From: Verrucomicrobiota bacterium
GTDB lineage: Bacteria > Verrucomicrobiota > Verrucomicrobiia > Verrucomicrobiales > Verrucomicrobiaceae
Length of the DNA stretch: 64,000 nucleotides
Direction: 5' to 3'
Assembly: GCA_025360015.1 (NCBI GenBank)
Contig: JANYCZ010000036.1
Span: forward strand, 62,001 to 126,000
Position 1 is the first letter of the stretch, and each line of letters opens with the position of its first letter. The translations under genes and the position numbers were made by a program. The notes beneath the pieces are model-generated. The model was not told the DNA's origin, did no database searches, and worked only from the letters and a program-made list of their open reading frames with translations. This document shows positions 34,327-43,392 of the stretch, piece by piece.

Positions 34327-35019
34327 TTATTTCTTCACCGGATCTTCGAGCGTCATGTAGGTGCGGCCTTTGACTTCGCCATTGGCGGGATTGATGGATT
34401 CGATGCGCATCTCCTTCAAAGTGGTCGCGCCATCGACTTTTTGCACCTTGGTGACCTGATAGCGTTTCACGATTTTGCTGTTGAAATCAAAGGCTGCCAT
34501 CTTGGCCGCGCCGCCGCTGCCCTGATGCACCCAGAGATCGACGACGTAGTAGGGGCCTTCGCTTCTGGGATTGGTGACACGTACGACCCAGCATTTCTGG
34601 CCGCTGACGCGGTCTTCTTTCATGAGCTGGGGGTGCGGCCAGTAGAGAAAGCCGAGGGAAAGGTCTTCGTAGTTGAACTCCATGCCGCGCACTTTGTCGC
34701 CATGCTGGCTGGCGGGCACCACGGATGAACCGCCCTGACGCACCTGATAGAGTGTGGCGGGCTCGGTGTTCAGATCGAGATGGACGATCTCCGGCGGCTG
34801 ATTTTTGAACAGGAAGCGCATGACCCGGTTTTCCATGGTCAGTGTCATTGGTTCGACGCGGCCGCTGGTATCGTCACGGAGCTGGCCGTTCATTTTGTGA
34901 TTCTGGAGCGCGTAGCTCAGGCGGACGATGCGCAGGATTTCCTCGGCGGTTTTTGGCTGGGCATCTTCGGCACGCAGGAGGGATGCGAGCAGCAGCGGGA
35001 GCAGGAAGAGACGTTTCAT
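34327..35019 (-). CDS. Outer-membrane lipoprotein-sorting (LolA-like) periplasmic protein
   Basis: The 230-residue protein has a signal peptide (about 1-18) and the mixed beta-sheet pattern of the LolA/LolB-like superfamily: short strands such as FLFKNQPPEIVHLDL and CWVVRVTNPRSE, then a C-terminal strand set GATTLKEMRIE...YMTLE. Length is usual for PVC members of this family. The likely role is binding or ferrying lipid or lipoprotein in the periplasm; the sequence is distant from classical LolA. It is 8 bp upstream of the RNA methyltransferase and probably co-transcribed. Confidence 0.8.
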   Translation of the reverse strand: MKRLFLLPLLLASLLRAEDAQPKTAEEILRIVRLSYALQNHKMNGQLRDDTSGRVEPMTLTMENRVMRFLFKNQPPEIVHLDLNTEPATLYQVRQGGSSVVPASQHGDKVRGMEFNYEDLSLGFLYWPHPQLMKEDRVSGQKCWVVRVTNPRSEGPYYVVDLWVHQGSGGAAKMAAFDFNSKIVKRYQVTKVQKVDGATTLKEMRIESINPANGEVKGRTYMTLEDPVKK

Positions 35020-35074
35020 AAGAAGGGGTGAATGGTTGACGACACTTTGACATACGGGCGGCGTCCTCTATTCA

Positions 35075-36541
35075 ATGCGCTCAACCACCATGCAGCGCCA
35101 GCGCTTTCTCTTTGCCGCCCTCGGCCTGCTCACGCTCTGGCGCTGGGCGCTGCTGCCGACGCTGGAACTCGCGCCGGACGAGGCGCTGGCGGTTTTTTGT
35201 ACCAAACATGGGGGGTGGGGTGGTTTTTTTGAACTGGGGCCGCTGGTGACGCTGTTTGCCAGGCTGGGGATGCTGATCGGCGGAGCGAATGAGGTGGGCG
35301 TGCGGCTCTTTGCGCCGCTGCTGGCGCTGGCGGGAACGCTGCTGATGTGGCGGCTGGCGCGTGATTTGTATGATGAGCAGATCGCGGGCTGGACGGCGGT
35401 GATCGTGAATGTGCTGCCCGCATTCAATCTGGCGGCAGTCACGCTGACTCCGGCATCGGTGGCCTGCGTGCTGGTGCCTGCTGCAGCGCTGTGTCTGAGA
35501 AGGGTGCTGCGGCAGGAGGATGCTCCCATGAGGGACTGGTGGGCGGTGGCGGCGTGCGTGGTGCTGGCGCAACCGCCCGCCTTTGCCCTGATGGCGGGGG
35601 TGGTGCTGGTCTTCGCGCTGCCCGGGCGGCTGCGGCATCACGTGCAGGGGGCGGGTTTCAGGATCATCGCAGCGGCATGGTCCGTGGTCGTGTTAAGCTG
35701 GCTGCTCTGGCAGGGAAGACATGGCTGGCCAGGCTTTGCGGTGCCTGAGTGGCGGGTGCTGCCGAATGTGCTGCGCTGGAGCGTGCTGGCCTCACCGCTG
35801 CTGCTGGGTTTTTTTGTGCTGGCGGTGCGCGCGGGATGTCGTGGCGGCCTGCTGAGGTCTGCACGTGGGATGCCGCTGGCCATGGTGCTACCGCTGGCGG
35901 TGGGCGATTTTTTCTATGGAAGGCATGAATGCTGGCCGAATGCGAGTGGCATGGCGTGGATGCTCCTGGCGGCGATGCTCCTCGCCTATCACGGCGTGAT
36001 TGCGCGCGTGGCGGTGATCGAGCAGAAGATCAGCCTGCGCACCATCGCGCTGGTGCTGGCGGCGCTGCAAAGCGCCTTTCTGCTGCAAACGGACCTGCCG
36101 CGCACGCTGGGGTTGCCGTGGCGCTTCTCACCCGAAGCCAGCGCTGCGACGGACTATGGGCATGTATTGACTGCGGATCCTTCTCAAATGATGCGTGGGT
36201 GGCGGGAGAGCGCGAAGGTCGTCTCTGCGGTGCTGGAGCAGGCGGGAGCAGAGGGGAAGTGGTTCGTCCTTGCCAGTGATTGGGCGCTTGCCGTGGAACT
36301 CGATCATTACATGGGCAGGGCCGAGGCGATGCAGTCTGCGGGGGATGACCTGCGCGCTTTTGCGGGGCGTAGCGCGCTGTTTGTCACGGAGGACCGGGGA
36401 GCGAGTGAGCTGCCTGAAGTGCTCAAAGAACGGTTTCAGCGGATCGAAGTGCTCTCCGTGGCGCGGGTGATGCATGCGGGGAATGAGGTGCGGTGGTTGA
36501 AAATCTTCGCTTGCCACGATTATCGAGCGCCCGACCTTTGA
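35075..36541 (+). CDS. GT39-like membrane glycosyltransferase (PMT/ArnT type)
   Basis: The 488-residue polytopic protein has about ten helices in the first two-thirds and a soluble C-terminal domain. The N-terminal LELAPDEALAVF region holds the acidic pair seen in the first extracytoplasmic loop of PMT/GT39 and GT83 enzymes, which transfer sugars from polyprenyl-phosphate donors. The start is either ATG 35075 or 35090. It lies 19 bp from a dolichyl-phosphate-mannose-synthase-like GT2 gene, which would supply the lipid-linked donor, so a cell-surface mannosylation pair is the best reading (inference). Confidence 0.8.
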   Translation: MRSTTMQRQRFLFAALGLLTLWRWALLPTLELAPDEALAVFCTKHGGWGGFFELGPLVTLFARLGMLIGGANEVGVRLFAPLLALAGTLLMWRLARDLYDEQIAGWTAVIVNVLPAFNLAAVTLTPASVACVLVPAAALCLRRVLRQEDAPMRDWWAVAACVVLAQPPAFALMAGVVLVFALPGRLRHHVQGAGFRIIAAAWSVVVLSWLLWQGRHGWPGFAVPEWRVLPNVLRWSVLASPLLLGFFVLAVRAGCRGGLLRSARGMPLAMVLPLAVGDFFYGRHECWPNASGMAWMLLAAMLLAYHGVIARVAVIEQKISLRTIALVLAALQSAFLLQTDLPRTLGLPWRFSPEASAATDYGHVLTADPSQMMRGWRESAKVVSAVLEQAGAEGKWFVLASDWALAVELDHYMGRAEAMQSAGDDLRAFAGRSALFVTEDRGASELPEVLKERFQRIEVLSVARVMHAGNEVRWLKIFACHDYRAPDL

Positions 36542-36560
36542 CGTCTTTTTCTGCCTGCCC

Positions 36561-37277
36561 ATGCCATCGTCTCCTGCCATTTCCGTCGTCGTGCCGCTTT
36601 ATAATGAGGAGGACAATGTCGTGGAGATGCAGCAGCAGATCGACCAAGTGCTGGGCGGACGGGATTACGAACTGGTGCTGGTGGATGATGGATCGAAGGA
36701 TCAGACCCTCGCGCGGGTGCAGCGTGGAGACCGCGTGCGCGTGATCGTCTTTGAAAAGAACAGCGGGCAGAGCGCGGCCATGCATGCGGGCATTTATGCC
36801 GCGCTGGGGGATGTCATTGTCACCCTGGATGGTGATTTGCAAAATGACCCTGCGGACATTCCAGCGATGATCGCGAAGCTGGATGAGGGCGGCGGCTATG
36901 ACCTGGTGTGCGGCTACCGGGCCAAGCGCAAGGACACGACTTTCAAGCGGCTGCAGAGCCGCATTGCCAACTTTGTACGCTCCCGTTTTGTGGGGGATCA
37001 TGTGCGCGACACGGGCTGCACGCTGAAGGTCATGCGGCGTGACTGCCGTGAGGCGCTGCTGCTCTTCAACGGGATGCACCGGTTCATTCCCGCGCTGATC
37101 CGCAACATGGGATGGCGCGTGACTGAAATGCCGGTGAACCACCGCCCGCGCATCCATGGCGTGAGCAAGTATGGCTTTGGCAACCGGGCGCTGCGCGCGA
37201 CGATGGACATGTTTGGTGTGCGCTGGTTGAACAGCCGGCGGACTCGCTATGTCATTCGTGAGGAGCGTCGTGGTTGA
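36561..37277 (+). CDS. Family-2 glycosyltransferase, polyprenyl-phosphate mannosyltransferase-like
   Basis: The 238-residue GT-A protein has an N-terminal ISVVVPLYNEE, DDGSKD, and the metal-binding TLDGDLQNDP (about residues 90-100), and the DPM-type segment around RDTGCTLKVMRRD. There is no C-terminal membrane helix pair, so it is a soluble or peripheral DPM1-type enzyme. It would make polyprenyl-phosphate-hexose for the GT39-like partner immediately upstream. It ends 62 bp before the next gene start. Confidence 0.92.
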   Translation: MPSSPAISVVVPLYNEEDNVVEMQQQIDQVLGGRDYELVLVDDGSKDQTLARVQRGDRVRVIVFEKNSGQSAAMHAGIYAALGDVIVTLDGDLQNDPADIPAMIAKLDEGGGYDLVCGYRAKRKDTTFKRLQSRIANFVRSRFVGDHVRDTGCTLKVMRRDCREALLLFNGMHRFIPALIRNMGWRVTEMPVNHRPRIHGVSKYGFGNRALRATMDMFGVRWLNSRRTRYVIREERRG

Positions 37278-37338
37278 AGCATTTTCTGTTGTTGACGAGA
37301 CAACCGCTTCGCAGCCATGCTGTGACCCAGCACCCAGG

Positions 37339-38316
37339 ATGAACCTACGCGAACAACTGCGACAACTGCTGCCCGAAATCCTGCCGCATGATCCTGCGGA
37401 CTCGATCAAGGGCACCGAACTCATCCGCCTGGTGCGGCTGCGTCTGGGTGATGGCTACAGCGATGCCACGCTACGGTATCATTTTTCCATCCTCAGCTAC
37501 GATCCGACGTCGCCGATCGCGAAGGTGGACCAAGGACAGGGTTACTATCAGCGGCAGAAAAAGTCGCTGAGCAGCGGCAGCAATGGCGTGACCCGCCAGG
37601 GGCTGTTCGACAGCGAGCTGGGCGAGAGTGACCAGTGCTGGTCGCGCTATCTGAGGATGGTGGCGATCTATGAGCGGCTCTGCCTGCAGCGCTCGCGCTA
37701 TCCTTTTTTGCTCAACCGCAACAGCAGCGGTGCCCCGAGCATGGAGGGAGAATGGGACATTCCCGATCTTGTCGTGGCCGACTGGGATCTGGACACGGGC
37801 AGTGATGATGCGCCGCGCTTTGATGCGGCGATGCTGGACCTGCGCCGTCACCTTGGCGGGCCTGAGGTCGGGCTGGCGGGTGTGCAGCTCAAGCTCAGCG
37901 TGGCTCCGGATACTTTCAGCGCTGATTTTTTCCAGGCGCTGAGTGCGACACGCTGGACGTTGCAGAGTGAGATCGTGATTGCCGAAGGTCTGAATGATGA
38001 GGCGCTGGTGGATGCGCTGCGGAGCCTGGGGCATCAGTTTGGCGTGGGCATCAGCAGCCTGGGCATTCCGCTGACGGTGCTGGATGATCTGCCTTCCGCG
38101 AAGGAACTGCGCGCCATGAGTGCGGCGGAGTTTGAGGCGGTGCATAATTTGCTGCGGATTCAGAAGATCACGCTGCCGACGCTGCGCCCGACGCTTGACT
38201 GGCCGGCGCTGAATGCGCTGCGGAAGAAGCATGATTCGGTGGCGGATCTAGTGCGGTGGCTGTCGGAGTGTTTGGCGAAGCGGCAGCCGGAGTGGGTGGG
38301 TGGAGTGGTGAGGTAG
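37339..38316 (+). CDS. Winged-helix-like protein of unknown function (possible nuclease-like domain)
   Basis: The 325-residue protein begins with a region of about 90 residues resembling a winged helix (LIRLVRLRLGD, TLRYHFSILSYDPTSPIAKV, GQGYYQR). After a linker comes a domain containing EWDIPDLVVADWDLD, which is reminiscent of the E...PD motif in HrgA/COG2958-type restriction-associated proteins. The ending is helix-rich. I cannot confirm the nuclease resemblance. A longer frame from 37249 overlaps the GT2 gene and lacks similarity; ATG 37339 opens the first helix. No restriction or modification genes are adjacent. Confidence 0.6.
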   Translation: MNLREQLRQLLPEILPHDPADSIKGTELIRLVRLRLGDGYSDATLRYHFSILSYDPTSPIAKVDQGQGYYQRQKKSLSSGSNGVTRQGLFDSELGESDQCWSRYLRMVAIYERLCLQRSRYPFLLNRNSSGAPSMEGEWDIPDLVVADWDLDTGSDDAPRFDAAMLDLRRHLGGPEVGLAGVQLKLSVAPDTFSADFFQALSATRWTLQSEIVIAEGLNDEALVDALRSLGHQFGVGISSLGIPLTVLDDLPSAKELRAMSAAEFEAVHNLLRIQKITLPTLRPTLDWPALNALRKKHDSVADLVRWLSECLAKRQPEWVGGVVR

Positions 38317-38338
38317 TTATTTGCAACCTCCCAACCGA

Positions 38339-38614
38339 ATGAAGGCCAAAATCATCCTTGGACCGGAATACGATGAAGCGGTTTTTCTTCGTCTTCGTCA
38401 GATTGTAGAGGCCCTTGATGGTTCCATTCATAGTCCGTCGTGGGCCTTGGCAGGCAGTCAGGAAATATCCATGTGGAGTATCACACTCCCGGACGGAAAA
38501 TTGACCGCAATAGCAGAGGCCTACGATGGGCTATCCATTGAAGGTCCGACGAATCTTGTTCAGCGAGTGGCCGATGTATTCAATTCGATTGTGAAGAAGG
38601 GCAGTCATCTTTAA
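38339..38614 (+). CDS. Hypothetical protein, small, partly conserved pattern
   Basis: The 91-residue protein has alternating hydrophobic pattern (FLRLRQIVEAL, ISMWSITLPDGKLTAIAEAYDGLSI, LVQRVADVFNSIVKK). It starts at ATG 38339, 22 bp after the previous stop. No signal peptide, membrane helix or known motif is present. Base composition is less GC-rich than its neighbours, hinting at a different origin. It could be immunity-like or regulatory; nothing supports either. Confidence 0.55.
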   Translation: MKAKIILGPEYDEAVFLRLRQIVEALDGSIHSPSWALAGSQEISMWSITLPDGKLTAIAEAYDGLSIEGPTNLVQRVADVFNSIVKKGSHL

Positions 38615-38995
38615 GAAAACACTGATTTAACACCGCGAGAGATTAGAAAACCGCAGAGAATACCTTCTGAATCAGATCTCTACGGGCAAGCCTGGGAGTG
38701 ACGTGGCTTTCACAGGCCGGGCGGCGAGTTTTGGGCGAAGAGGATTCTTTACCCCGCGAAAGCGGTGCCGCCGATGCAGGCTTGCGCCGTGCATCTCTGT
38801 CACCGCACTCCACGACGCTGTCGCGTTTGCGTGAGTGCCCTCCGGCCTGTAAAACTTACGATTCATGCGCTTAACGGTGTGCCATGCGCGCTGAGATATT
38901 TCCAGATCTGAATGTTCGAGGGGTTGTCTCGGCAGGAAGATTGCTGTTGAAGTGGGGGAAATGATTTTATCTTCACGCCCGTTGTCTGAAGCCGC
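38615..38995. other. 381-bp gap holding a family-D repeat and no recognisable gene
   Basis: Between the small gene and the TIM-barrel gene I see no open frame with family similarity, no RNA gene and no hairpin terminator. The repeat unit at 38756-38831 is the main feature; the rest is mixed sequence including an A/G-rich start. Confidence 0.6.
38756..38831. repeat. Family-D repeat, copy 3, with a larger loop
   Basis: GCGGTG (38762) pairs with CACCGC (38801), enclosing GATGCA (38773) and TGCATC (38790), followed by ACTCCACGACGCTGTCGCG. The arm ends match copies 1 and 2 but the loop is replaced by an extra nested palindrome. Confidence 0.75.
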
Positions 38996-40081
38996 ATGAA
39001 TCGACGTACCTTTCTCACATCCACTGCTGCTTTCGCGGCCGCTTTGCCGGCGGCGGGAGCGTTGCGGGGGAAGAAGATGGGGATTGTCATTCATTCGTAC
39101 TGGAAGCGCTGGCAGGGGAAGTATTCGAACCTGAAGTATCCGCCGTTTGAGCATGCGCTGGATGTGCTGGATCATGTGCGGGACCTGGGGGTGGGCGCGC
39201 TGCAGACGCTGGTGGGTGGGTGGACGAGTGAGTTTGCGGGGAAGGTGCGGGGCACTTGTGAATCTTACAGCATCCAACTGGAGGGGAGCATCACGCTGCC
39301 GAAGAATGAGCATGATGTGGGGCGCTTTGAGCAGGAGGTGCGGATTGCGAAGGAGGCGGGGGCGGTGATTTTTCGCTCGGCTACCGGGGGACGGCGCTAT
39401 GAACTGTTTTCAAGCGTGGAGGATTTCAAGCACTGGAAGGATGGTGCGTTAAGGTCCATGCAACTTGCGGAGCCGGTGGCGCGGCGGCAGCGCGTGAGGA
39501 TTGGCATCGAGAACCACAAGGACTTTCATGCGGTCGAGCTGGCGGAGATGCTGGGACGTCTGAGCAGTGCGCACATGGGGGCGTGTGTGGACACGGGCAA
39601 CAGCATCGCTTTGCTGGAGGATCCGATGGCGGTGGTGGAGACGCTGGCGCCGTATGCGGTGACCACGCACATCAAGGACATGGCGGTGCAGGAGACGCCG
39701 ACGGGTTTTCTGCTGGCTGAAGTGCCGCTGGGCGAGGGCATCCTGGATCTGCCGCGCATGTTTGCTTTGTTTGAGAAGTACAATCCGCAGGTCAATTATT
39801 TGCTGGAGATGATCACGCGCGATCCGCTGGACATTCCCTGCCTCAAGCCGGCCTACTGGGCCACTTTTCCTGACTGGCCCGGCACGGAGCTCGCACGGAC
39901 GCTGAGCCTGGTGCGGGAGCGCAAGGCGGACAAGCTGCCGAAGACGACGGGGCTGAAGCTGGAAGAAGCCCTTGAGTTTGAAGAGAGCAACATCGTGAAA
40001 TGCCTGCGGCAGGCGGGGGACAGGTATGGATTTACGCCTTCGCTGAAAACGAAAGCCCATGGAAAGAAGGACGAGCATTGA
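38996..40081 (+). CDS. Secreted sugar-phosphate isomerase/epimerase-like TIM barrel (Tat leader)
   Basis: The 361-residue protein starts with a twin-arginine-like leader (RRTFLTSTAAFAAALPAAG), then a xylose-isomerase-like (AP endonuclease family 2) TIM barrel. Barrel landmarks include GIENHKDF, GACVDTGNS, VTTHIKDM and the late EMITRDP. Metal ligands Glu/Asp/His are probably at these strand ends. Homologous PVC proteins are exported and act on sugars of unknown structure. It is followed by a long inverted repeat (40083-40169) before recQ. Confidence 0.88.
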   Translation: MNRRTFLTSTAAFAAALPAAGALRGKKMGIVIHSYWKRWQGKYSNLKYPPFEHALDVLDHVRDLGVGALQTLVGGWTSEFAGKVRGTCESYSIQLEGSITLPKNEHDVGRFEQEVRIAKEAGAVIFRSATGGRRYELFSSVEDFKHWKDGALRSMQLAEPVARRQRVRIGIENHKDFHAVELAEMLGRLSSAHMGACVDTGNSIALLEDPMAVVETLAPYAVTTHIKDMAVQETPTGFLLAEVPLGEGILDLPRMFALFEKYNPQVNYLLEMITRDPLDIPCLKPAYWATFPDWPGTELARTLSLVRERKADKLPKTTGLKLEEALEFEESNIVKCLRQAGDRYGFTPSLKTKAHGKKDEH

Positions 40082-40082
40082 G

Positions 40083-40169
40083 TGGCCGCAAGGAGGCGCA
40101 AAAAAGAGCAAAAATAAGAGGGGAGTCTGAATCTGGCTTTTTGTTAATTTTTGTGGGTTCTTGCGGCCA
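40083..40169. repeat. 87-bp imperfect inverted repeat upstream of recQ
   Basis: Outer arms TGGCCGCAAG (40083-40092) and CTTGCGGCCA (40160-40169) are perfectly complementary. Inner A-rich CGCAAAAA pairs with TTTTTGTG, and a further CAAAAA with TTTTTG. The T-rich right arm could act as a terminator for the TIM-barrel gene. Confidence 0.7.
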
Positions 40170-40198
40170 TTCCTCCCTGCGTGCATGATGCGGGGTCC

Positions 40199-42352
40199 GT
40201 GTCCGACCTTCTTCCCACCGCAGCCTCCACACCCATCCACGACGCCAAGATGGCGTTGCAGAAGTATTTTGGCTTTCGCGAGTTTTTGGACGGACAGGAA
40301 ACGGTGATGGCGAGCATCCTGAGCGGGCGTGACACGATGGTGATCATGCCCACTGGTGGTGGGAAATCACTCTGCTATCAGCTTCCGGCGATGGTGATGG
40401 ACGGCGTGACGGTGGTGGTGAGCCCGCTGATTGCGCTGATGAAGGATCAGGTGGATGCGCTGGAGCGCCGCGGCATTCCTGCGACGCTGATCAACAGCTC
40501 GATCTCGCTGAGCGAGCAGCAGGCGCGCATCGAGGCCCTGCGGCGTGGTGACTACAAGCTGGTGTATGTGGCGCCGGAGCGTTTTCGAAGTCGTGCGTTT
40601 ACGAATGCGCTGCGGCAGGTGCAGATTGCGCTGGTGGCCGTGGATGAAGCGCACTGCCTCTCGCAGTGGGGGCATGATTTTCGCCCGGACTACATGCGGC
40701 TGGGTGATGCGCTGGCGCAACTGGACCGGCCGCAGGTGGTGGCCCTGACCGCGACTGCGACGCCGGAGGTGAGGGAAGATATTTTGAAGACGCTCGCTTT
40801 GCGCGATCCGTTTGTAACGATTCAGGGCTTTGAGCGGCCAAACCTGAGCCTGAACATCGCGCAGACGAAATCGAATTCGGACAAGTATGAGAGGCTGAAG
40901 AAGATCGTGGCGCAGTTCAAGACGGGCATCATCTACTGCTCCACGCGCAAACGTGTCGAGGAAGTGGGTGAAGAGCTGCGGGCGTGGAAGCTCAAGGTGA
41001 TCGAGTACCATGGCGGGCTAGATGACAAGGAGCGTGAGTCGCGGCAGACGAAGTTCATCTCGAAGAAAGCTGACGTGGCTGTGGCGACGAATGCTTTTGG
41101 CATGGGCATTGACCGCTCAGACGTGCGGTTTGTGGTGCACTTTGATGTGCCGGGCAGCGTGGAGGCCTACTACCAGGAAGCGGGACGTGCGGGACGTGAT
41201 GGCGAGCCTTCGCAGTGCGATCTGTTTTTCAATTTTGCCGACACGAAGACGCAGGAGTTTTTTATTGATGGGAACAATCCGAGCGTGGAGATCATCCGGA
41301 ATGTGTATCAGACGCTGCTGAATGCGGCGGACTCCAGTCATGAGGTGCAGGCTTCGATTGATGACATCACGCAACGGGCGGGCGCGAAAAACAGCATGGC
41401 GATTGGTTCGGCGCTCAGCTATCTCTCCCGCAACGACTACATCGAGCGTTTTGACATTCCCGGCAAACGCATCCGTGGCACGCGGCTGCTGCAGCCGAAT
41501 GTGCTGACGCGTGATCTGAAATTCGACATGGAGGCACTGCGCGAAAAGGACCGCCGCGACCGCTCGAAGCTCAAGGCGATGATCGAGCTCTGCTACGACG
41601 ACAAAGCCTGCCGGCAGGAGCAGATTTTGCGCTACTTTGGCGAGAGTGAAAGCACACCCTGCGGGACCTGTGATGTGTGCCGGGCTGAAGGTGTGGAAGC
41701 ACCGCGCGAGGGAACGCCGGAGGAGGTGACGCTGCTGCGGCAAACGCTCAGCGGCATCGCCCGCATGTCCACAAAGCTGGCGGATGGCACCTGGGAGGGG
41801 CGCTTTGGCAAGGGGCGCATCATCCAGATGCTGGTGGGCAGCAAGTCGAAGGAGATCGTGGATGCGGGGCATGACCAGCTCACGACTTACGGGTTGCTCA
41901 GGCACATCGGCACGCAGGCGCTGCATCCGCTGTTTGCCGAACTTGAAAAGCTCGGGCTGATTGAAACCAGTGGTGGGGAGTTTCCCAAGGTCACGCTGAC
42001 TTCACGGGGTGCGGAGGTGATGAAGAGGGGTGAGAATGTGAGGATGCGCTGGCCTTCCATGCAAGCGCCGATGACGAAGCCGAAGGGCAAAACGGCGATG
42101 AACGAAGAACTCGCCGCGCGGGAGCTGGGTTTTGATGACGGTCTGTTCGAGAAACTCAAGCGTCACCGCACCGCTGTGGCGGAGGCTGAGGGCGTGCCGC
42201 CCTACCTTATCTTCAGCAATCAAACGCTGGAGTTCATGACACGGCTGAAGCCGAAGACGATCGAGGCGGGGCTTAAGATTCGCGGTGTGGGCGAGAAGAA
42301 GGCGAAGGAGTATCTGCCGGACTTCATTCAGATCATCAAGAAGCACGGGTGA
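40199..42352 (+). CDS. recQ: ATP-dependent DNA helicase RecQ
   Basis: The 717-residue protein has Walker A PTGGGKS with Lys56, a DEAH box near residue 151 ([17 protein letters not shown]), motif VI around [10 protein letters not shown], an RQC zinc site with CGTCDVC near 490 and a C-terminal HRDC domain (about 640-715). It unwinds 3'-5' during recombination and fork repair. GTG 40199 is used; ATG 40250 is a plausible shorter start (M-ALQKYFGF). Length fits RecQ (about 600-720). The gene appears to stand alone. Confidence 0.95.
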   Translation: MSDLLPTAASTPIHDAKMALQKYFGFREFLDGQETVMASILSGRDTMVIMPTGGGKSLCYQLPAMVMDGVTVVVSPLIALMKDQVDALERRGIPATLINSSISLSEQQARIEALRRGDYKLVYVAPERFRSRAFTNALRQVQIALVAVDEAHCLSQWGHDFRPDYMRLGDALAQLDRPQVVALTATATPEVREDILKTLALRDPFVTIQGFERPNLSLNIAQTKSNSDKYERLKKIVAQFKTGIIYCSTRKRVEEVGEELRAWKLKVIEYHGGLDDKERESRQTKFISKKADVAVATNAFGMGIDRSDVRFVVHFDVPGSVEAYYQEAGRAGRDGEPSQCDLFFNFADTKTQEFFIDGNNPSVEIIRNVYQTLLNAADSSHEVQASIDDITQRAGAKNSMAIGSALSYLSRNDYIERFDIPGKRIRGTRLLQPNVLTRDLKFDMEALREKDRRDRSKLKAMIELCYDDKACRQEQILRYFGESESTPCGTCDVCRAEGVEAPREGTPEEVTLLRQTLSGIARMSTKLADGTWEGRFGKGRIIQMLVGSKSKEIVDAGHDQLTTYGLLRHIGTQALHPLFAELEKLGLIETSGGEFPKVTLTSRGAEVMKRGENVRMRWPSMQAPMTKPKGKTAMNEELAARELGFDDGLFEKLKRHRTAVAEAEGVPPYLIFSNQTLEFMTRLKPKTIEAGLKIRGVGEKKAKEYLPDFIQIIKKHG

Positions 42353-42399
42353 AAGCGCGTGGTTGAAAACACGCCAGCAGGCAGTGGCGGCGTTTTGTG

Positions 42400-42437
42400 T
42401 GATTGCGGAGTGCTGCGGAATCAATTCCGCGCTCCAA
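42400..42437. repeat. Diverged family-D-like palindrome
   Basis: GCGGAAT-CA-ATTCCGC (42415-42430) is followed by GCTCCA, matching the stem-loop-plus-CTCC layout of family D but with different arms. It sits between convergent genes. Confidence 0.5.
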
Positions 42438-42445
42438 TTACCCAC

Positions 42446-42895
42446 TCAGTAGCGCATCAAGGGCCGTTTCACGATGCGTGCTTTTTGGATGATGTCCGAC
42501 GGGTGCTCGGGGGTGCCGCGATCCATGAAGTTTTCGATGCTGCGAGAGGCATCGAGGATGGAGCGCACCTGGCCGCCGATGGTGGGGGCGGGATTGAGGT
42601 AATCGTCGATTCCCGTTACCGCTTTGTAAACGACGGACATTTCGACGACGAAGACATCGTCCAGCCGATAGAATTCGCTGCCGGTGAGCAGGCCGGAGCC
42701 GGTTTGGCCGGTGGGAGATGCTGATGAGGCGGGGCGCAGTGTTTTGTAGAGGCGGGCGCGGCTGACGGGAAATTCGAGGCTGTGCAGACGGCGCTCGTAA
42801 ACTTGACGGCGGCCGTATTCATCACGCGGCAGGGTGCTGCAGCCTGCGGTGGTGAGGATGAGCAGCAGAAGCAGGAAGGACTGAATGGATTTCAT
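42446..42895 (-). CDS. Lipoprotein of unknown function
   Basis: The 149-residue protein has a signal sequence with lipobox-like LTTAGC near residue 20, so it is probably lipidated. The mature part has a few beta-like segments (FYRLDDVFVVEMSVVYK) and ends RPLMRY. No family is recognised. It is on the same strand as hicA, 33 bp away, but a functional link is not suggested. Confidence 0.65.
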   Translation of the reverse strand: MKSIQSFLLLLLILTTAGCSTLPRDEYGRRQVYERRLHSLEFPVSRARLYKTLRPASSASPTGQTGSGLLTGSEFYRLDDVFVVEMSVVYKAVTGIDDYLNPAPTIGGQVRSILDASRSIENFMDRGTPEHPSDIIQKARIVKRPLMRY

Positions 42896-42927
42896 GGCGA
42901 GTGAGTCTGAAATGAGCTTTCTCCTGC

Positions 42928-43143
42928 TCAAAGAGAGGCGATGAATTCTTCGGCAGTGACACCGGCCTGACGGAGCACTCCCGCGAGTGTGCCGGTTTTG
43001 ATCTCTGGGTGATTTGGGACCACGCAGCCATCAGAGCCACGTTTCATGACGATATGGCTGCCCTTTTGACGGGACACTTCAAAACCCAGTTTTTGCAAAG
43101 CACGGACGGCTTCCCTGCCCGAAACATGAGGGAGCTTAGGCAT
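42928..43143 (-). CDS. hicA: HicA-type mRNA interferase toxin
   Basis: The 71-residue protein matches HicA/YcfA: SGREAVRALQKLGF, then catalytic His30 in QKGSHIVM, and a C-terminal Leu-rich helix (GTLAGVLRQAGVTAEEF). HicA is a dsRBD-like RNase that cleaves mRNA. It overlaps hicB by 8 bp. Antitoxin comes first, toxin second (hicB then hicA), which is one of the two known gene orders. Confidence 0.92.
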   Translation of the reverse strand: MPKLPHVSGREAVRALQKLGFEVSRQKGSHIVMKRGSDGCVVPNHPEIKTGTLAGVLRQAGVTAEEFIASL

Positions 43144-43342
43144 GCGACAGTTCGAAAGTTGTCATGAGCGCATGACCCAGGATGCGGCGCTGCGGAAACT
43201 CTTCGAGAAACAGTTCTGTGGCCTCACGCAGATTTTCAACTGCTTCGGCAACGGATTCGCCCTGGGTCGTGGTTCCAGTTTCGGGGTTGAAGGCCACATA
43301 GCCACCTTCTTCCGCCGGTGTGAGCACAGCTGTCAGTTGCAT
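43136..43342 (-). CDS. hicB: HicB-type antitoxin
   Basis: The 68-residue protein has the partial RNase H-like HicB fold: LTPAEEGGYVAFNPETGTTTQGES and a helix AVENLREATELFLEEF. The DNA-binding C-terminal domain of larger HicB proteins is missing, so it is the short type. ATG 43342 is chosen; the longer start lacks similarity. It neutralises HicA and probably represses the operon through another region or protein. Confidence 0.9.
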   Translation of the reverse strand: MQLTAVLTPAEEGGYVAFNPETGTTTQGESVAEAVENLREATELFLEEFPQRRILGHALMTTFELSHA

Positions 43343-43392
43343 GGATTGAATGTGACGGACAGACCGCATTAATCAAGCCTGCATTATGATGC

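Noticed and set aside
34327-35019. Confident lolA assignment
   Set aside because: Fold pattern fits the LolA/LolB superfamily but the sequence is too distant for a symbol.
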